DNA of 64,000 nt, from positions 248,001 through 312,000 of the forward strand of contig NZ_CADIJY010000005.1 of NCBI RefSeq assembly GCF_902859735.1. Direction: 5' to 3'. Origin of the DNA: Achromobacter aegrifaciens (GTDB lineage: Bacteria; Pseudomonadota; Gammaproteobacteria; Burkholderiales; Burkholderiaceae_B). Below, in pieces: positions 10,433 to 19,771 of this stretch. A model generated the notes under the pieces. It was not told the DNA's origin. It did not search any database and saw only the letters and a program-made list of their open reading frames with translations. The position numbers were made by a program, and so were the translations under genes. Numbering within the stretch: the stretch's first letter is position 1; the number at the start of each line of letters is the position of its first letter.

Positions 10433-12177
10433 GCGGCCGCCTGCGCGGAAGCGTCCGCCTGCACGCGCGCTGCGGCCTTGCCGGCGGCGGCAATGCTCTG
10501 GCCCGCGATATAGCCGAAGGTCAGCGCCGGACCCAAGGTGATGCCCGCGCCCGGATAGTTGCCGCCCATGATGCTGCAGGCGTCGTTGCCCACGGCGTAC
10601 AGGCCGGGTATGACCGCCCCCAGTTCGTTCAGTGCGCGGCCCTGGCCATCGACCTTCAGGCCGGCGAAAGTGCCGATGTCGCCGATCATGACCTTGATCG
10701 CGTAGTACGGCCCTTTCACGATGGGCGCCACGCAGGGATTCGGGCCATGCAGCGCATCGCCCTGATAGCGGTTGTAGGCCTTGCTGCCCTTGCCGAATTG
10801 CGGATCGCGGCCCAGCGCCGCCTCCCGGTTGTACGCTTCGACCGTCTGACGCAGGCTGCCGGCATCGATGCCGGTCTTCTGCGCCAGTTCCGCCACCGAC
10901 GCGCCGCGAGTCAGATAGCCCGTGTCCAGATAGCGCTTGATGGGCAATGGGAACGGCGCCACGCTGCCCAGACCATACTTGCGCAGGGTCTTGTGGTCGC
11001 AGATCAGCCAGGCGCAGGTCTCGCCCTGCCCCTCGCATGCGCGCACCATCTCCTGCACGAAGTCGTGGTACGAACTGCCTTCGTTGGTGAAGCGACGGCC
11101 ATTGCGCGTGACGGCGATGACGCCCGGCTTGGCGCGGTCGATGAAGTGCGGCATGTAGCCCGGGCTGCCGTCCTTGCGCGTCACCACGGACACCGGCACC
11201 CATGCCGCGGCATTGGGCAAGGCGGTGTTGACCTGCCCGCCCGCGCTCTCGGCCAGGCGCAGCCCGTCGCCGCTATTGCCCGTGGGCGACGGAGAGTAGT
11301 GTTCCGTGCCGTTGGGTGCGTGTGCATACAGCTGCTTGCGGCGTTCGATGTCGTACGGAAAGCCGCCGGAAGCCAGCACCACGGCGCGCGCGGCGCGCAC
11401 GCGCACGGCCGCGCCATCGCGCTGCACGACCGCGCCGCGCACGGCGCCGTCTTCGATGATGAGGGACTTGGCCGGCGCGTTCAGCCACAGGGGCACGCCC
11501 AGCTTGAACGCGGAGGCCGCCAGCCGGCCCGCCAGCGCATTGCCGTTGGTCAGCGTCATGCCGCGGCCATGCCTGGCCACGTCCAGGAAATGCCGGGTCA
11601 GGCGCTTGGCCACGTACCAGGCCGAGGCCAGCGAGCGCGTGACCCGCATGAAGTGCACGATCTCCTTGCCCGAGCCCAGCATCATGCCGAACACAGTCAG
11701 CTCGGGCAGCGCGGGCGCCAGGTCCCTGACGTGGGCGCCGAGCTTGCGGCCGTCGTAGGGCCGCGCCACCATCGAGCGTCCGCCCTGCTTTCCGCCGGGC
11801 GCTTCCGCGTGATAGTCGGGGAACACCAGCGGCATGTCGAACTGCACTTCGGTGTTCGACGTGAAGAAGTCCACGGCGCGCGGCCCCTGCTCCAGAAAGG
11901 CATCCACTCGTTCAGCGTTGTAGCTGTCGCCGGCTTCGTGGCGCAGATAGGCGCGGCCTTCGTCCGGCGTTTCATGGATGCCCTGCACCTTGGCCAGCGA
12001 GGTGCCCGGTATCCACAGCCAGCCGCCGGAACGCGCGGTGGAGCCGCCGAAGCGCGGCTCTTTTTCAACGATAAGGACCTTCAGGCCTGACGTTGCCGCG
12101 GTGATTGCGGCAGCCATGCCCGACGCGCCCGACCCGACCACCAACACGTCGCAGTCGTATTGACGAGAATCTTCCAC
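10429..12177 (-). CDS. FAD-dependent oxidoreductase of the 3-ketosteroid dehydrogenase / fumarate reductase fold
   Basis: The 582-residue flavoprotein starts with a dinucleotide-binding motif (VVGSGASGMAAAI, residues about 14-26). It ends with the family segment YPGAGITLGPALTFGYIAG, where the Tyr and the Gly four residues later match positions used in 3-ketosteroid delta1-dehydrogenases. This supports an alpha,beta-dehydrogenase acting on a ketone substrate, but steroid specificity is not shown. It is the first gene of the operon, divergent from the iclR-type gene, with a good promoter at 12246-12274. It overlaps the SDR gene by 4 bp. Confidence 0.9.
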   Translation of the reverse strand: MEDSRQYDCDVLVVGSGASGMAAAITAATSGLKVLIVEKEPRFGGSTARSGGWLWIPGTSLAKVQGIHETPDEGRAYLRHEAGDSYNAERVDAFLEQGPRAVDFFTSNTEVQFDMPLVFPDYHAEAPGGKQGGRSMVARPYDGRKLGAHVRDLAPALPELTVFGMMLGSGKEIVHFMRVTRSLASAWYVAKRLTRHFLDVARHGRGMTLTNGNALAGRLAASAFKLGVPLWLNAPAKSLIIEDGAVRGAVVQRDGAAVRVRAARAVVLASGGFPYDIERRKQLYAHAPNGTEHYSPSPTGNSGDGLRLAESAGGQVNTALPNAAAWVPVSVVTRKDGSPGYMPHFIDRAKPGVIAVTRNGRRFTNEGSSYHDFVQEMVRACEGQGETCAWLICDHKTLRKYGLGSVAPFPLPIKRYLDTGYLTRGASVAELAQKTGIDAGSLRQTVEAYNREAALGRDPQFGKGSKAYNRYQGDALHGPNPCVAPIVKGPYYAIKVMIGDIGTFAGLKVDGQGRALNELGAVIPGLYAVGNDACSIMGGNYPGAGITLGPALTFGYIAGQSIAAAGKAAARVQADASAQAAA

Positions 12178-12245
12178 GTTGTCTCCATACCCTTGGGGCG
12201 GCTTGCTCCCGATCGCAAAACCGGGGCAGCCTTCTTATTCTTTCG

Positions 12246-12274
12246 ACTGTAGAGAACGCATTTGATAATGTCAA
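12246..12274 (-). promoter_or_regulatory. Sigma70-type promoter for the FAD/SDR/transporter operon
   Basis: On the minus strand TTGACA (12269-12274) and TACAGT (12246-12251) are separated by 17 bp, with the flavoprotein ATG about 62 nt after the expected start site. The perfect -35 and optimal spacing make this one of the best promoters in the window. Confidence 0.7.
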
Positions 12275-12286
12275 TATGGTTCACGA

Positions 12287-12302
12287 TTAGCGAAAGTACT
12301 AA
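12287..12302. promoter_or_regulatory. Candidate IclR-type operator
   Basis: An inverted repeat TTAG-N8-CTAA lies 12 bp upstream of the -35 of the flavoprotein promoter and 28 bp before the divergent regulator start. Its position suits a regulator controlling both directions. It is short, so it is a candidate only. Confidence 0.35.
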
Positions 12303-12330
12303 CATAGGCAATCTCATTCGATAAAAGAAA

Positions 12331-13179
12331 ATGGCCACCAGACCCAGCTCCGGCAAGCGCAATGCCGATCACGCTCCTGCCTCGCCGCCGCGCAGGCGCG
12401 GCATCCAGTCCATCGAAGTCGGCGGCAAGATTCTGCTGGCGCTGCTGGAACACTCGTCTTCGTTGCCGCTGGGCGCGCTGGCCAAAGCCGCCGGCATGTC
12501 GGGCGCCAATGCCCACGCCTATCTCGTCAGTTACGGCAATCTGGGCCTGGTCAGGCAAGACCCGAACACCGGCGAATACGAGTTGGGGCCGCTCGCGCTG
12601 CAGCTGGGGCTGGCGGCGCTGCACCGGCTCGATCCCATCAAGATCGCCATCCCCATGACGCGCGAGTTCGCCGAAAGAACCGGACAGACCATCGCCATCG
12701 CGGTGCTGGGCAACCTGGGGCCAGTTATCGTTCACCTCCACGAATCCAACTACCCCATCCACGTCAACATGCGCACCGGCACGGTCATGTCGCTGACCAA
12801 CACGGCGACGGGCAAGGTGTTCGCAGCGCTGCTGCCGCCCAAAAAAATAGAAAGCCTGCTGCACGAAGACCATCTGCGCCTGGGCGCCGTGCCTTCTTTG
12901 GGCAAGACAGAAAAGTTCGAACGGACCCTGCGCGAAGTCCGCCAGCGCGGCGTCGCGCGCGCCATGGGCGACCCCATCCCCGGCATCAACGGCCTGAGCG
13001 CCCCCGTGTTCGACTCCAACGGCAACGTGGTGCTGGTGATCACAGCCATCGGCGCAGCCGGCGTGTTCGACGTGCGCTGGACCAGTCCGTTGATCGATGA
13101 CATCAAGCGCTGCGCCGACGCCATCTCAGCTGAACTGGGCTGGCAGAACCACGACGTGCGCGCGACGCGCCAGGGCTAG
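12331..13179 (+). CDS. IclR-family transcriptional regulator
   Basis: The 282-residue regulator has an N-terminal winged helix-turn-helix (about residues 25-90, including LALLEHSSSLPLGALAKAAGMSG) and an IclR effector-binding domain (about 100-270, with TATGKVFAALLPP). It starts at the ATG at 12331 after a weak purine-rich stretch. It is divergent from the FAD-SDR-HAAT operon across 153 bp and is the obvious local regulator, probably answering a pathway intermediate. A hairpin terminator follows. Confidence 0.93.
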   Translation: MATRPSSGKRNADHAPASPPRRRGIQSIEVGGKILLALLEHSSSLPLGALAKAAGMSGANAHAYLVSYGNLGLVRQDPNTGEYELGPLALQLGLAALHRLDPIKIAIPMTREFAERTGQTIAIAVLGNLGPVIVHLHESNYPIHVNMRTGTVMSLTNTATGKVFAALLPPKKIESLLHEDHLRLGAVPSLGKTEKFERTLREVRQRGVARAMGDPIPGINGLSAPVFDSNGNVVLVITAIGAAGVFDVRWTSPLIDDIKRCADAISAELGWQNHDVRATRQG

Positions 13180-13210
13180 CGTCCGCAGAACAGAAAGGCC
13201 ACGCGGCAAA

Positions 13211-13250
13211 AAAAGGCCGCTGCACGGTCGGTTCCACGCAGCGGCCTTTT
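13211..13250. terminator. Bidirectional intrinsic terminator between iclR-type gene and dsbD
   Basis: A perfect 13-bp stem (13211-13223 with 13238-13250) starts with A-runs and ends in TTTT, so it can act on both converging transcripts. Confidence 0.85.
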
Positions 13251-13287
13251 GTATGGCGGATCACGCTTGCGGCAAAGCCGCGCGCGT

Positions 13288-15177
13288 TCAGCGCAGCAGG
13301 ACCTTGTCCAGCGATTCAGTAAAGCGCTTGGCGTCCTGGAAGCCCACCACGCGCGCCTCGGGCAGCTCCTTGCCACCCGGTTCGAAGAACATGATGCCCG
13401 GCGGGCCGAAAAGGCGGAAGCGCTTGAGCAACGCGCGGTCATCGGCGTTGTTCGCGGTCACGTCGGCCTGCACCAGCAGCATGCCCGACATGCGCTGCGC
13501 AACGCCCGGATCGGTAAAGGTGAAGCGCTCCATCTCGCGGCACGACACGCACCAATCGGCGTAGAAATCCAGCATCACCGGCTGACGGCTTTGCGCCAGC
13601 AAGGCGTCCAGTTCCGCGTTGTTGCGCACGCGGGTGAAGTGCACCTCGCCGCTGCTGGCCGCCGCGCCCACGGGCGCATCGCCGCGCGCCGCCAGGTGCG
13701 ACAACGGCTGCAGCACGTCGCGTCCGCCACTGGCTGCGCCGATCAGCCAGGCCGCGGCCGCCAGCGCCAGCAACAGGCCCACACCCTTGCCGAACATGCG
13801 CGCAGCGCCCGCGCCATCGGGCAAGGCATCGAACGCCCGCAGCATCACGGCGGCAACCACGGCCAGGAAAGCCCAGCCCGTCATCTGCACCCAGGTCGGC
13901 ACTACCGGGATCAGCATCCACCAGGCGGTCGCCAGCAAGAGCATGCCGAACAAGCGCTTCACGCCGTCCATCCAGGGACCGGCCTTGGGCAGCAAGGCGC
14001 CCGATGAAGCCCCCACGATCAAGAGCGGCACGCCCATGCCCCAGGCCATTGCGAAGAGCGCCGATCCGCCCAGCACCACGTCCCCGGTCTGCGAGATATA
14101 CAACAGCGCGCCCGCCAACGGCGCGGCCACGCAGGGGCCGACGATCAGCGCCGACAAGGCGCCCATCACCAAGGCGCCGGTGTAGCGCCCGCCCGGAATG
14201 CGCGCCGAGCGCTGCGACAGCCAGCCCTGGATGCCGGCAGGCATCTGGAACGTGAAGGCATCGAACATGGCCAGCGCCAACACAGCCAGCAGGATGGCGA
14301 ACAGGGTCAGGATCCAAGGCGTCTGCAGCCAGGCGGTGAGTCCGGCCCCGCTCAATCCGGCCGCCACGCCCAGCGCGGTGTAGACGACGGACATGCCCAG
14401 CACATAGGTCGCGGCCAGAGCCAGGCCGCGGCCGCGCGACGGCTTGGCCTGCGCGGCCCCGCCGAGCACGATGGAGGACAGGATGGGAATCATGGGCAAC
14501 ACGCAGGGCGTGAATGCCAGCAACAGGCCCAGCACCAGGAACACGCCGGCGGTCTTTACCCAGCCCAGGCCGCCCAGGGCGTCGGCCAGGCCGGTGTCGC
14601 CCGCGTTGACCAGCGCGCCGAGCCCGCTGGATGCGCCAGACGCGGCGGCCGGGATTCCTCCCGGTCCGGCCAGTGCATAGCCACCTGCCACCGGCGTGAG
14701 TTTCACGCTGCTGTCCATGGGCGGGTAGCACAGCCCCGCATCGGCGCAGCCTTGCGCGGTCAGGGTCAGGGTGAAGGGCTGTCCGCCCGCAGCCACCGGC
14801 ACGCGGATCACCACGTCCTGGTGGAAGACCTCCATGTCCTTCTCGAAGGTCGGGTCGTACTTGACCTCGCCCTTGGGATAGACGGCTTCGCCCAGCTTGG
14901 CGGCGCCGATGGGACTGATGGTGATGCCGAAGCGCTCGCGGTACATGTAGTAGCCGGGCGCGACGCGGTAGCGCAGTTCCAGCGTTTCAGGCGCCACCAT
15001 CTCGGCGCTGAACACGAAGGCCTTCTCGGGCTCCAGGAACTCGGCCTCGGCGCGCGCGGCAGCCTGCCAGCCCAGCAACAGCAGCATCATGGCCAACAAG
15101 GCCAGCCACTGCCTGAAGAAGGCGCGCGGCGCGCGGGACTCGCGCCGGAGCGCGCCGATACCGACTAGTTGCAACAT
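13288..15177 (-). CDS. dsbD: Thiol:disulfide interchange protein DsbD
   Basis: Inner-membrane reductant carrier that moves electrons from cytoplasmic thioredoxin to periplasmic DsbC, DsbG and CcmG-like proteins. The 629 residues show all three domains. An N-terminal periplasmic alpha domain carries the cysteine pair in GCADAGLCYPP. The multi-pass beta domain carries cysteines in FTPCVLPMIP and GPCVAAP. The C-terminal thioredoxin-like gamma domain has the active site DWCVSC. The start ATG overlaps the cutA stop by one base (TGATG), implying coupling. Reducing power for heme ligation fits the resB and cytochrome genes nearby. Confidence 0.97.
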   Translation of the reverse strand: MLQLVGIGALRRESRAPRAFFRQWLALLAMMLLLLGWQAAARAEAEFLEPEKAFVFSAEMVAPETLELRYRVAPGYYMYRERFGITISPIGAAKLGEAVYPKGEVKYDPTFEKDMEVFHQDVVIRVPVAAGGQPFTLTLTAQGCADAGLCYPPMDSSVKLTPVAGGYALAGPGGIPAAASGASSGLGALVNAGDTGLADALGGLGWVKTAGVFLVLGLLLAFTPCVLPMIPILSSIVLGGAAQAKPSRGRGLALAATYVLGMSVVYTALGVAAGLSGAGLTAWLQTPWILTLFAILLAVLALAMFDAFTFQMPAGIQGWLSQRSARIPGGRYTGALVMGALSALIVGPCVAAPLAGALLYISQTGDVVLGGSALFAMAWGMGVPLLIVGASSGALLPKAGPWMDGVKRLFGMLLLATAWWMLIPVVPTWVQMTGWAFLAVVAAVMLRAFDALPDGAGAARMFGKGVGLLLALAAAAWLIGAASGGRDVLQPLSHLAARGDAPVGAAASSGEVHFTRVRNNAELDALLAQSRQPVMLDFYADWCVSCREMERFTFTDPGVAQRMSGMLLVQADVTANNADDRALLKRFRLFGPPGIMFFEPGGKELPEARVVGFQDAKRFTESLDKVLLR

Positions 15178-15524
15178 CAGTCTCTCTTGTTCTGCGTGAC
15201 GGCCGTCTGTTCACGCACCCAATCCAGATAGGGCGCCGCGCCGCCAATGACAGGCAGCACGATGATCTCGGGCACATCGTAGGGATGCATCTGCGCCAGG
15301 GCCTGCACTACGGCCTGGTGGCGCGCGTATGTGGTCTTGATGTGGATGGGGATTTCTTCCGCCCCTTCGACCTCTCCTTTCCACATGTAGATGGACAGGC
15401 CCGGCGCGCCAAGGTTCACGCAGGCGGCCAATCCGTCTTCGACCAGGACATGCGCAATCCGCTTGGCCAGCAGCAGGTCGGGCGCATTGCTGATGACCAG
15501 CACAACGTCGTCATCTCGCAACAT
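15177..15524 (-). CDS. cutA: Divalent-cation tolerance protein CutA
   Basis: Small trimeric ferredoxin-like protein linked to copper/divalent ion tolerance; its precise role is still debated. The frame runs 40 codons further upstream, but the ATG at 15524 is chosen because it gives the usual CutA length (115 residues, starting MLRDDDVVLV) and has a strong GAGGAG ribosome site. Family segments LAACVNL and HPYDVPEIIVLPV are present. It is coupled to dsbD, the same pairing as cutA-dsbD in E. coli. Confidence 0.95.
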   Translation of the reverse strand: MLRDDDVVLVISNAPDLLLAKRIAHVLVEDGLAACVNLGAPGLSIYMWKGEVEGAEEIPIHIKTTYARHQAVVQALAQMHPYDVPEIIVLPVIGGAAPYLDWVREQTAVTQNKRD

Positions 15525-15646
15525 GGAGGCTCCTCGGGATACCCGTATGGGACGTAACTCGGGGTATTTTATCGGTATTGCGGCCATCGTCCGGATCCGC
15601 CGGGCCTGAACGCGCCGCCATGCCACCCGCACCCACCGAGGCACGC

Positions 15647-16084
15647 ATGTCCGATAACTGCCTGTTCTGCCGCATCGCCCGTCACGAAATCCCCGCGCAC
15701 GTGGTCCACGAGGATGAACGCCTGCTGGCCTTTCTCGATATCCACCCGGTGCGCCCCGGGCACGTGCTCATCATCCCCAAGCAGCACTATCCCTATTACG
15801 AGGATATGCCGGCCGACCTGGCAGGCAGCATCCTCAACCTGGGCCAGAAGCTCGGACGCCACATGAAGCGCCTGTATGACGTGGAACGCGTGGGCTTCGC
15901 CTTCACCGGCATCCACGTGGCGCATGCGCACGCCCACGTCATCCCCATGCACCACCCGCAGGACGTCACGTCCACCCAATACATCGAGCAGCAGGACCTG
16001 ACCTTCAAGATGCCGCCGCAGCCCGCAACCGAGGCGCTGGCCGCAACGGCGGCGCAACTGCGCAGCGAGCTGCACGCCTCGTAG
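15647..16084 (+). CDS. HIT-family hydrolase (Hint-like)
   Basis: Nucleotide hydrolase or transferase of the histidine-triad superfamily, 145 residues. The N-terminal CLFC and the triad HAHAHVIP near the C-terminus are both visible. In-frame starts exist upstream (TTG 15578, ATG 15620). The ATG at 15647 is preferred for its GAGG at 5-nt spacing and the standard start MSDNCLFCRI. It is convergent with rplQ and shares a bidirectional terminator. Confidence 0.93.
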   Translation: MSDNCLFCRIARHEIPAHVVHEDERLLAFLDIHPVRPGHVLIIPKQHYPYYEDMPADLAGSILNLGQKLGRHMKRLYDVERVGFAFTGIHVAHAHAHVIPMHHPQDVTSTQYIEQQDLTFKMPPQPATEALAATAAQLRSELHAS

Positions 16085-16106
16085 CGCGCGGCGGCCGCAC
16101 AAAAAA

Positions 16107-16136
16107 ACAAGGGCGGGTCCGAAGACCCGCCCTTGT
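16107..16136. terminator. Bidirectional terminator at the end of the alpha operon
   Basis: A 13-bp perfect stem (16107-16119 with 16124-16136) with loop CGAA. On the minus strand it is followed by seven U, so it ends the rplQ transcript; on the plus strand it can end the HIT transcript. Confidence 0.92.
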
Positions 16137-16156
16137 CGCTTATCGAGCTACCGAAA

Positions 16157-16549
16157 TTATTCGGCGCTGTCCTCAGCGGCTTCATCGACTTCCGGACGGT
16201 CAACCAGTTCCATGAAAGCCATGGGAGCGTTGTCGCCTTGACGGAAGCCCATCTTCAGCACGCGGGTGTAGCCGCCGTTACGGGCCGCGTAGCGCGGGCC
16301 GATTTCGGCGAACAGCTTCACCACCGCATCGCGATCGCGCAGACGGGCAAAAGCCAGACGCTTGTTCGCGAGCGTGGGCTCCTTGCCCAGCGTGATCAGG
16401 GGTTCGATGACGCGGCGCAATTCTTTCGCCTTCGGCAGCGTGGTCTTGATGGCTTCGTGGGTGATCAACGAAACGGCCATGTTGCGGAACATGGCAAGAC
16501 GGTGACTGCTGGTGCGGTTGAGCTTACGCAAGCCATTACCGTGACGCAT
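16157..16549 (-). CDS. rplQ: 50S ribosomal protein L17
   Basis: Last gene of the alpha operon, 130 residues starting [17 protein letters not shown], a hallmark of L17. It binds 23S rRNA near the peptide exit tunnel. It follows rpoA after 184 bp and ends at the bidirectional terminator shared with the HIT gene. Confidence 0.99.
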   Translation of the reverse strand: MRHGNGLRKLNRTSSHRLAMFRNMAVSLITHEAIKTTLPKAKELRRVIEPLITLGKEPTLANKRLAFARLRDRDAVVKLFAEIGPRYAARNGGYTRVLKMGFRQGDNAPMAFMELVDRPEVDEAAEDSAE

Positions 16550-16733
16550 GATAAGTTTCCTTTGAATCTAAAGATGGCGTCAGCCATCGGGTTGCCGGCT
16601 CTTCTATCAACCTGCAATCAGGCCGCGGTCCGGTAGAAAACGGTGCATTTTACGACGGTTTCGCAAACTGGCCGGCGCGAGGCCGGCTGCCTGCGGGAAC
16701 CGCCCCTTTCCAGAGGCGGCACCCTTTCAAGAC

Positions 16734-17720
16734 TTAGGGACGCTCCAGGCCCAGGGGGGGCCAGTTTTCGAGCTTCATGCCCAGCGTCAGGCCGCGTGCG
16801 GCCAGGACTTCCTTGATCTCGTTGAGCGACTTGCGACCCAGGTTCGGGGTCTTGAGCAGCTCGTTTTCGGTACGCTGGATCAGGTCGCCGATGTAGTAGA
16901 TGTTTTCGGCCTTCAGGCAGTTGGCCGAACGCACGGTCAGTTCCAGGTCGTCGACCGGGCGCAGCAGCACCGGATCGATCTGCGGCGTGCCGCGGACCGG
17001 GGCTTCGTACGAATCGCCAGCGCCTTCCAGGGCGGCGAAGACCGAGATCTGGTCCATCAGGATGCGAGCCGACTGGCGCACCGCTTCCTCGGGCGAGATG
17101 ACGCCGTTGGTTTCGATGTCCAGGACCAGCTTGTCCAGGTCGGTACGCTGTTCCACACGGGCGCTTTCAACCGCGTAGCTCACGCGGCGGACCGGACTGA
17201 ACGAAGCGTCCAGAACGATGCGGCCGATGGTGTGGGTGCGGTCTTCCGACAGCGCGCGCACGTTGCCCGGCACGTAGCCGCGGCCCTTTTCAACCTTGAT
17301 CTGCATTTCCAGCTTGCCTGCATCCGTCAGGTTGCAGATGGCATGGCCGGGGTTGATGATCTCGACGTCGTGCGGCAGCTCGATGTCGCTGGCCAGCACG
17401 GTGCCCGCGCCGGTCTTGCGCAGAACCAGGGTCACTTCGTCGCGATTGTGCAGCTTGAAGACCACGCCCTTCAGGTTCAGCAGGATGTCGACGACATCTT
17501 CGCGAACGCCCGGGATGGTCGAGTATTCGTGCACCACGCCCGTCATCTGGACTTCGGTCGGCGCGTAGCCGGTCATCGAAGACAGCAGGATGCGGCGCAG
17601 GGCGTTGCCCAGCGTGTGACCGTAGCCACGCTCGAACGGCTCCATCACGATCTTGGCATGGTGCGTGCCGACCGGTTCGACTTCAATGGAGCGCGGCTTC
17701 AGGAAACCTTGAGTGGACAT
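16734..17720 (-). CDS. rpoA: RNA polymerase subunit alpha
   Basis: The 328-residue alpha subunit, with the N-terminal assembly domain (about 1-235, including [17 protein letters not shown]) and the C-terminal domain that contacts UP elements and activators (from about 250, with [14 protein letters not shown]). Length and domains are normal for betaproteobacteria. It is separated from rpsD by a 215-bp spacer with two stable hairpins, which could modulate its expression relative to the ribosomal genes. Confidence 0.99.
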   Translation of the reverse strand: MSTQGFLKPRSIEVEPVGTHHAKIVMEPFERGYGHTLGNALRRILLSSMTGYAPTEVQMTGVVHEYSTIPGVREDVVDILLNLKGVVFKLHNRDEVTLVLRKTGAGTVLASDIELPHDVEIINPGHAICNLTDAGKLEMQIKVEKGRGYVPGNVRALSEDRTHTIGRIVLDASFSPVRRVSYAVESARVEQRTDLDKLVLDIETNGVISPEEAVRQSARILMDQISVFAALEGAGDSYEAPVRGTPQIDPVLLRPVDDLELTVRSANCLKAENIYYIGDLIQRTENELLKTPNLGRKSLNEIKEVLAARGLTLGMKLENWPPLGLERP

Positions 17721-17831
17721 TTACTGTGTTCCTTTTCAATACCCTCGGCTCGTTACACCGATAAGGCTGATGGACAGGGTGAAACTTGAAATGCGGACGG
17801 CGCGAAAAACACCGGCCAATACTTACCGCAA

Positions 17832-17927
17832 AGCCCGCTCCGCCTGAAGGCGGAAAGCGGGCTGCTGCGGGACGTGCAAACGGGTCGCGAGACCAGCTCG
17901 CCGGCGCATTGCGAAGGTAGCGCCGGC
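17832..17927 (-). promoter_or_regulatory. Two stem-loops in the rpsD-rpoA spacer
   Basis: Stem 1: 17900-17907 pairs with 17920-17927 (8 bp), just after the rpsD stop. Stem 2: 17832-17845 pairs with 17848-17863 (14 bp with a 2-nt bulge). Neither has a U-run, so they look more like RNA processing, stability or attenuation elements than a terminator. Confidence 0.5.
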
Positions 17928-17935
17928 AGGCCTGA

Positions 17936-18559
17936 TTAACGCGAGTACAGTTCGACGACCATCGATTCGTTGATGTCGCGAGCGACGTCAGCGCGATCGG
18001 GGGCCGACTTGAACGTACCGGTCAACTTGGTCGTATCGACTTCCACCCACTGGGGGATGCCGATGCTGGTGGCCAGGTCGAGCGATTCCTTGATGCGGCC
18101 TTGCTTCTTGGCCTTTTCGCGGACCGACACGACGTCGCCAGCCTTGACCAGCATCGAAGCGATGTCAGCCGTGTGGCCGTTCAGTTCGATGGCGCGGTGG
18201 CTCACCAGCTGGCGAGCTTCGGCGCGGGTCGAGCCGAAGCCCATGCGGTAGACGACGTTGTCCAGGCGCGATTCCAGCAGCTGGATCAGCGTTTCGCCGG
18301 TGTTGCCACGGCGACGCTCGGCTTCAGCGAAGTACTTGCGGAATTGCTTTTCCAGCACGCCGTACATGCGCTTGAGCTTTTGCTTTTCGCGCAGCTGCAG
18401 ACCGTAGTCGGAAGTGCGGGCACCCGAAGTGCGGCCGTGTTGGCCAGGCTTGGAATCCAGCTTGCACTTGGAATCCAGCGAGCGGCGGGCGCTCTTCAGG
18501 AACAGATCAGTACCCTCGCGACGCGAGAGCTTGCATTTGGGTCCAGTATAACGAGCCAT
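17936..18559 (-). CDS. rpsD: 30S ribosomal protein S4
   Basis: Primary 16S rRNA-binding protein, 207 residues starting [23 protein letters not shown], with the S4 RNA-binding domain in the second half (about residues 97-160). In enterobacteria S4 is the translational repressor of the alpha operon. Whether the same holds here cannot be seen. It follows rpsK after 11 bp. Confidence 0.99.
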   Translation of the reverse strand: MARYTGPKCKLSRREGTDLFLKSARRSLDSKCKLDSKPGQHGRTSGARTSDYGLQLREKQKLKRMYGVLEKQFRKYFAEAERRRGNTGETLIQLLESRLDNVVYRMGFGSTRAEARQLVSHRAIELNGHTADIASMLVKAGDVVSVREKAKKQGRIKESLDLATSIGIPQWVEVDTTKLTGTFKSAPDRADVARDINESMVVELYSR

Positions 18560-18570
18560 GTGGATTCCCT

Positions 18571-18972
18571 TTAGATACGACGACGCTTCGGCGGACGGCA
18601 GCCGTTGTGCGGAACGGGCGTGATGTCGGCGATGGACGAAATCTTGATGCCCAGCGCGTTCAGAGCGCGGACCGACGATTCGCGGCCAGGGCCGGGGCCC
18701 TTGATGCGCACTTCCAGCGTCTTGATGCCGTACTCCAGCGCAACGCGGCCAGCCGTTTCAGCAGCGACCTGCGCGGCGAACGGGGTCGACTTGCGCGAAC
18801 CCTTGAAGCCAGCACCGCCCGACGTGGCCCACGACAGCGCGTTGCCCTGACGATCGGTGATGGTGATGATGGTGTTGTTGAACGACGCGTGAACGTGCGC
18901 GATGCCGTCCGAGACGTTCTTCTTGACCTTTTTGCGCACGCGCGAAGCGCCGCTGGTGGAAGCTTTCGCCAT
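18571..18972 (-). CDS. rpsK: 30S ribosomal protein S11
   Basis: The 133-residue platform protein contacts mRNA in the E site region. It carries the family segments [16 protein letters not shown] and the C-terminal [14 protein letters not shown]. It lies in the canonical rpsM-rpsK-rpsD order with 15 bp to rpsM. Confidence 0.99.
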   Translation of the reverse strand: MAKASTSGASRVRKKVKKNVSDGIAHVHASFNNTIITITDRQGNALSWATSGGAGFKGSRKSTPFAAQVAAETAGRVALEYGIKTLEVRIKGPGPGRESSVRALNALGIKISSIADITPVPHNGCRPPKRRRI

Positions 18973-18987
18973 AATCCAGTTCCTCGA

Positions 18988-19353
18988 TTATTTCTTCAGG
19001 GACGCAGCAGCACGACGCGGGCCCTTACGGGTGCGGGCGTTGGTGCGAGTGCGCTGGCCGCGCACGGGCAAACCGCGCTTGTGACGCATGCCGCGGTAGG
19101 TTCCCAGGTCGATCAAACGCTTGATCGAGAGCTGTACTTCACGACGCAGGTCGCCTTCAACCGTGAACAAACCAACATGTTCGCGGACGCGTTCCAATTC
19201 AGCGTCGCTCAGATCCTTGACCTTTTTGTCAAAGGGTACGTTTGCCGCTTCGCAAATCTTGCGAGCGCGCGTACGACCGATGCCAAAAATGGCGGTCAGG
19301 CCGATCTCGGCGTGCTGTTGCGGCGGAATGTTAATGCCAGCAATACGGGCCAT
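18988..19353 (-). CDS. rpsM: 30S ribosomal protein S13
   Basis: Head protein of 121 residues starting [10 protein letters not shown], with a helix-two-turn-helix and a basic tail [13 protein letters not shown] that reaches toward the tRNAs. Opens the alpha part of the cluster, 43 bp after rpmJ. Confidence 0.99.
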   Translation of the reverse strand: MARIAGINIPPQQHAEIGLTAIFGIGRTRARKICEAANVPFDKKVKDLSDAELERVREHVGLFTVEGDLRREVQLSIKRLIDLGTYRGMRHKRGLPVRGQRTRTNARTRKGPRRAAASLKK

Positions 19354-19396
19354 GACTGTTCCTTGAATAAATCCGTTGCGTAGTCGCTAACCCGAG

Positions 19397-19510
19397 TTAG
19401 CCTTGACGCTGCTTGTGACGCGGGTCGGTGCAGATAACGCGCACCACGCCGTGACGTTTGATAACTTTGCAGTTGCGGCAGATCCGCTTAACCGATGCCA
19501 TTACTTTCAT
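19397..19510 (-). CDS. rpmJ: 50S ribosomal protein L36
   Basis: A 37-codon gene found by translating the minus strand between rpsM and infA. The product starts [20 protein letters not shown] and ends HKQRQG. Cys11, Cys14, Cys27 and His32 form the zinc-binding set of the C+ paralogue, so this genome uses a zinc ribbon L36 here. Position between infA (34 bp upstream) and rpsM (43 bp downstream) is canonical. Confidence 0.97.
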
Positions 19511-19544
19511 GGTTGACTCCTAATTTTCCGTAATCCGGTTCCGC

Positions 19545-19763
19545 TCATTTGGAGCGGAAAACTATCCTGGCTCGCGTCAGGTCATAGGGCGTGAGCTCCA
19601 CTGTGACCTTGTCACCCGGCAGGATCCGGATGTAATGCATACGCATCTTGCCGGAAATATGGCCCAACACCACGTGGCCGTTTTCGAGCTTGACGCGAAA
19701 TGTCGCGTTCGGGAGGTTCTCAAGAACCTCACCTTGCATCTGAATGACGTCGTCCTTGGACAT
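19545..19763 (-). CDS. infA: Translation initiation factor IF-1
   Basis: An OB-fold protein of 72 residues that binds the 30S A site with IF-2 and IF-3. It starts [20 protein letters not shown] and carries [19 protein letters not shown], both typical. Location between secY (8 bp) and rpmJ is usual for betaproteobacteria. Confidence 0.99.
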   Translation of the reverse strand: MSKDDVIQMQGEVLENLPNATFRVKLENGHVVLGHISGKMRMHYIRILPGDKVTVELTPYDLTRARIVFRSK

Positions 19764-19771
19764 TCTTTTGC

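Noticed and set aside
15578-15646. Longer HIT protein starting at TTG 15578 or ATG 15620
   Set aside because: The extra residues are not family-like and ATG 15647 has the better ribosome site.
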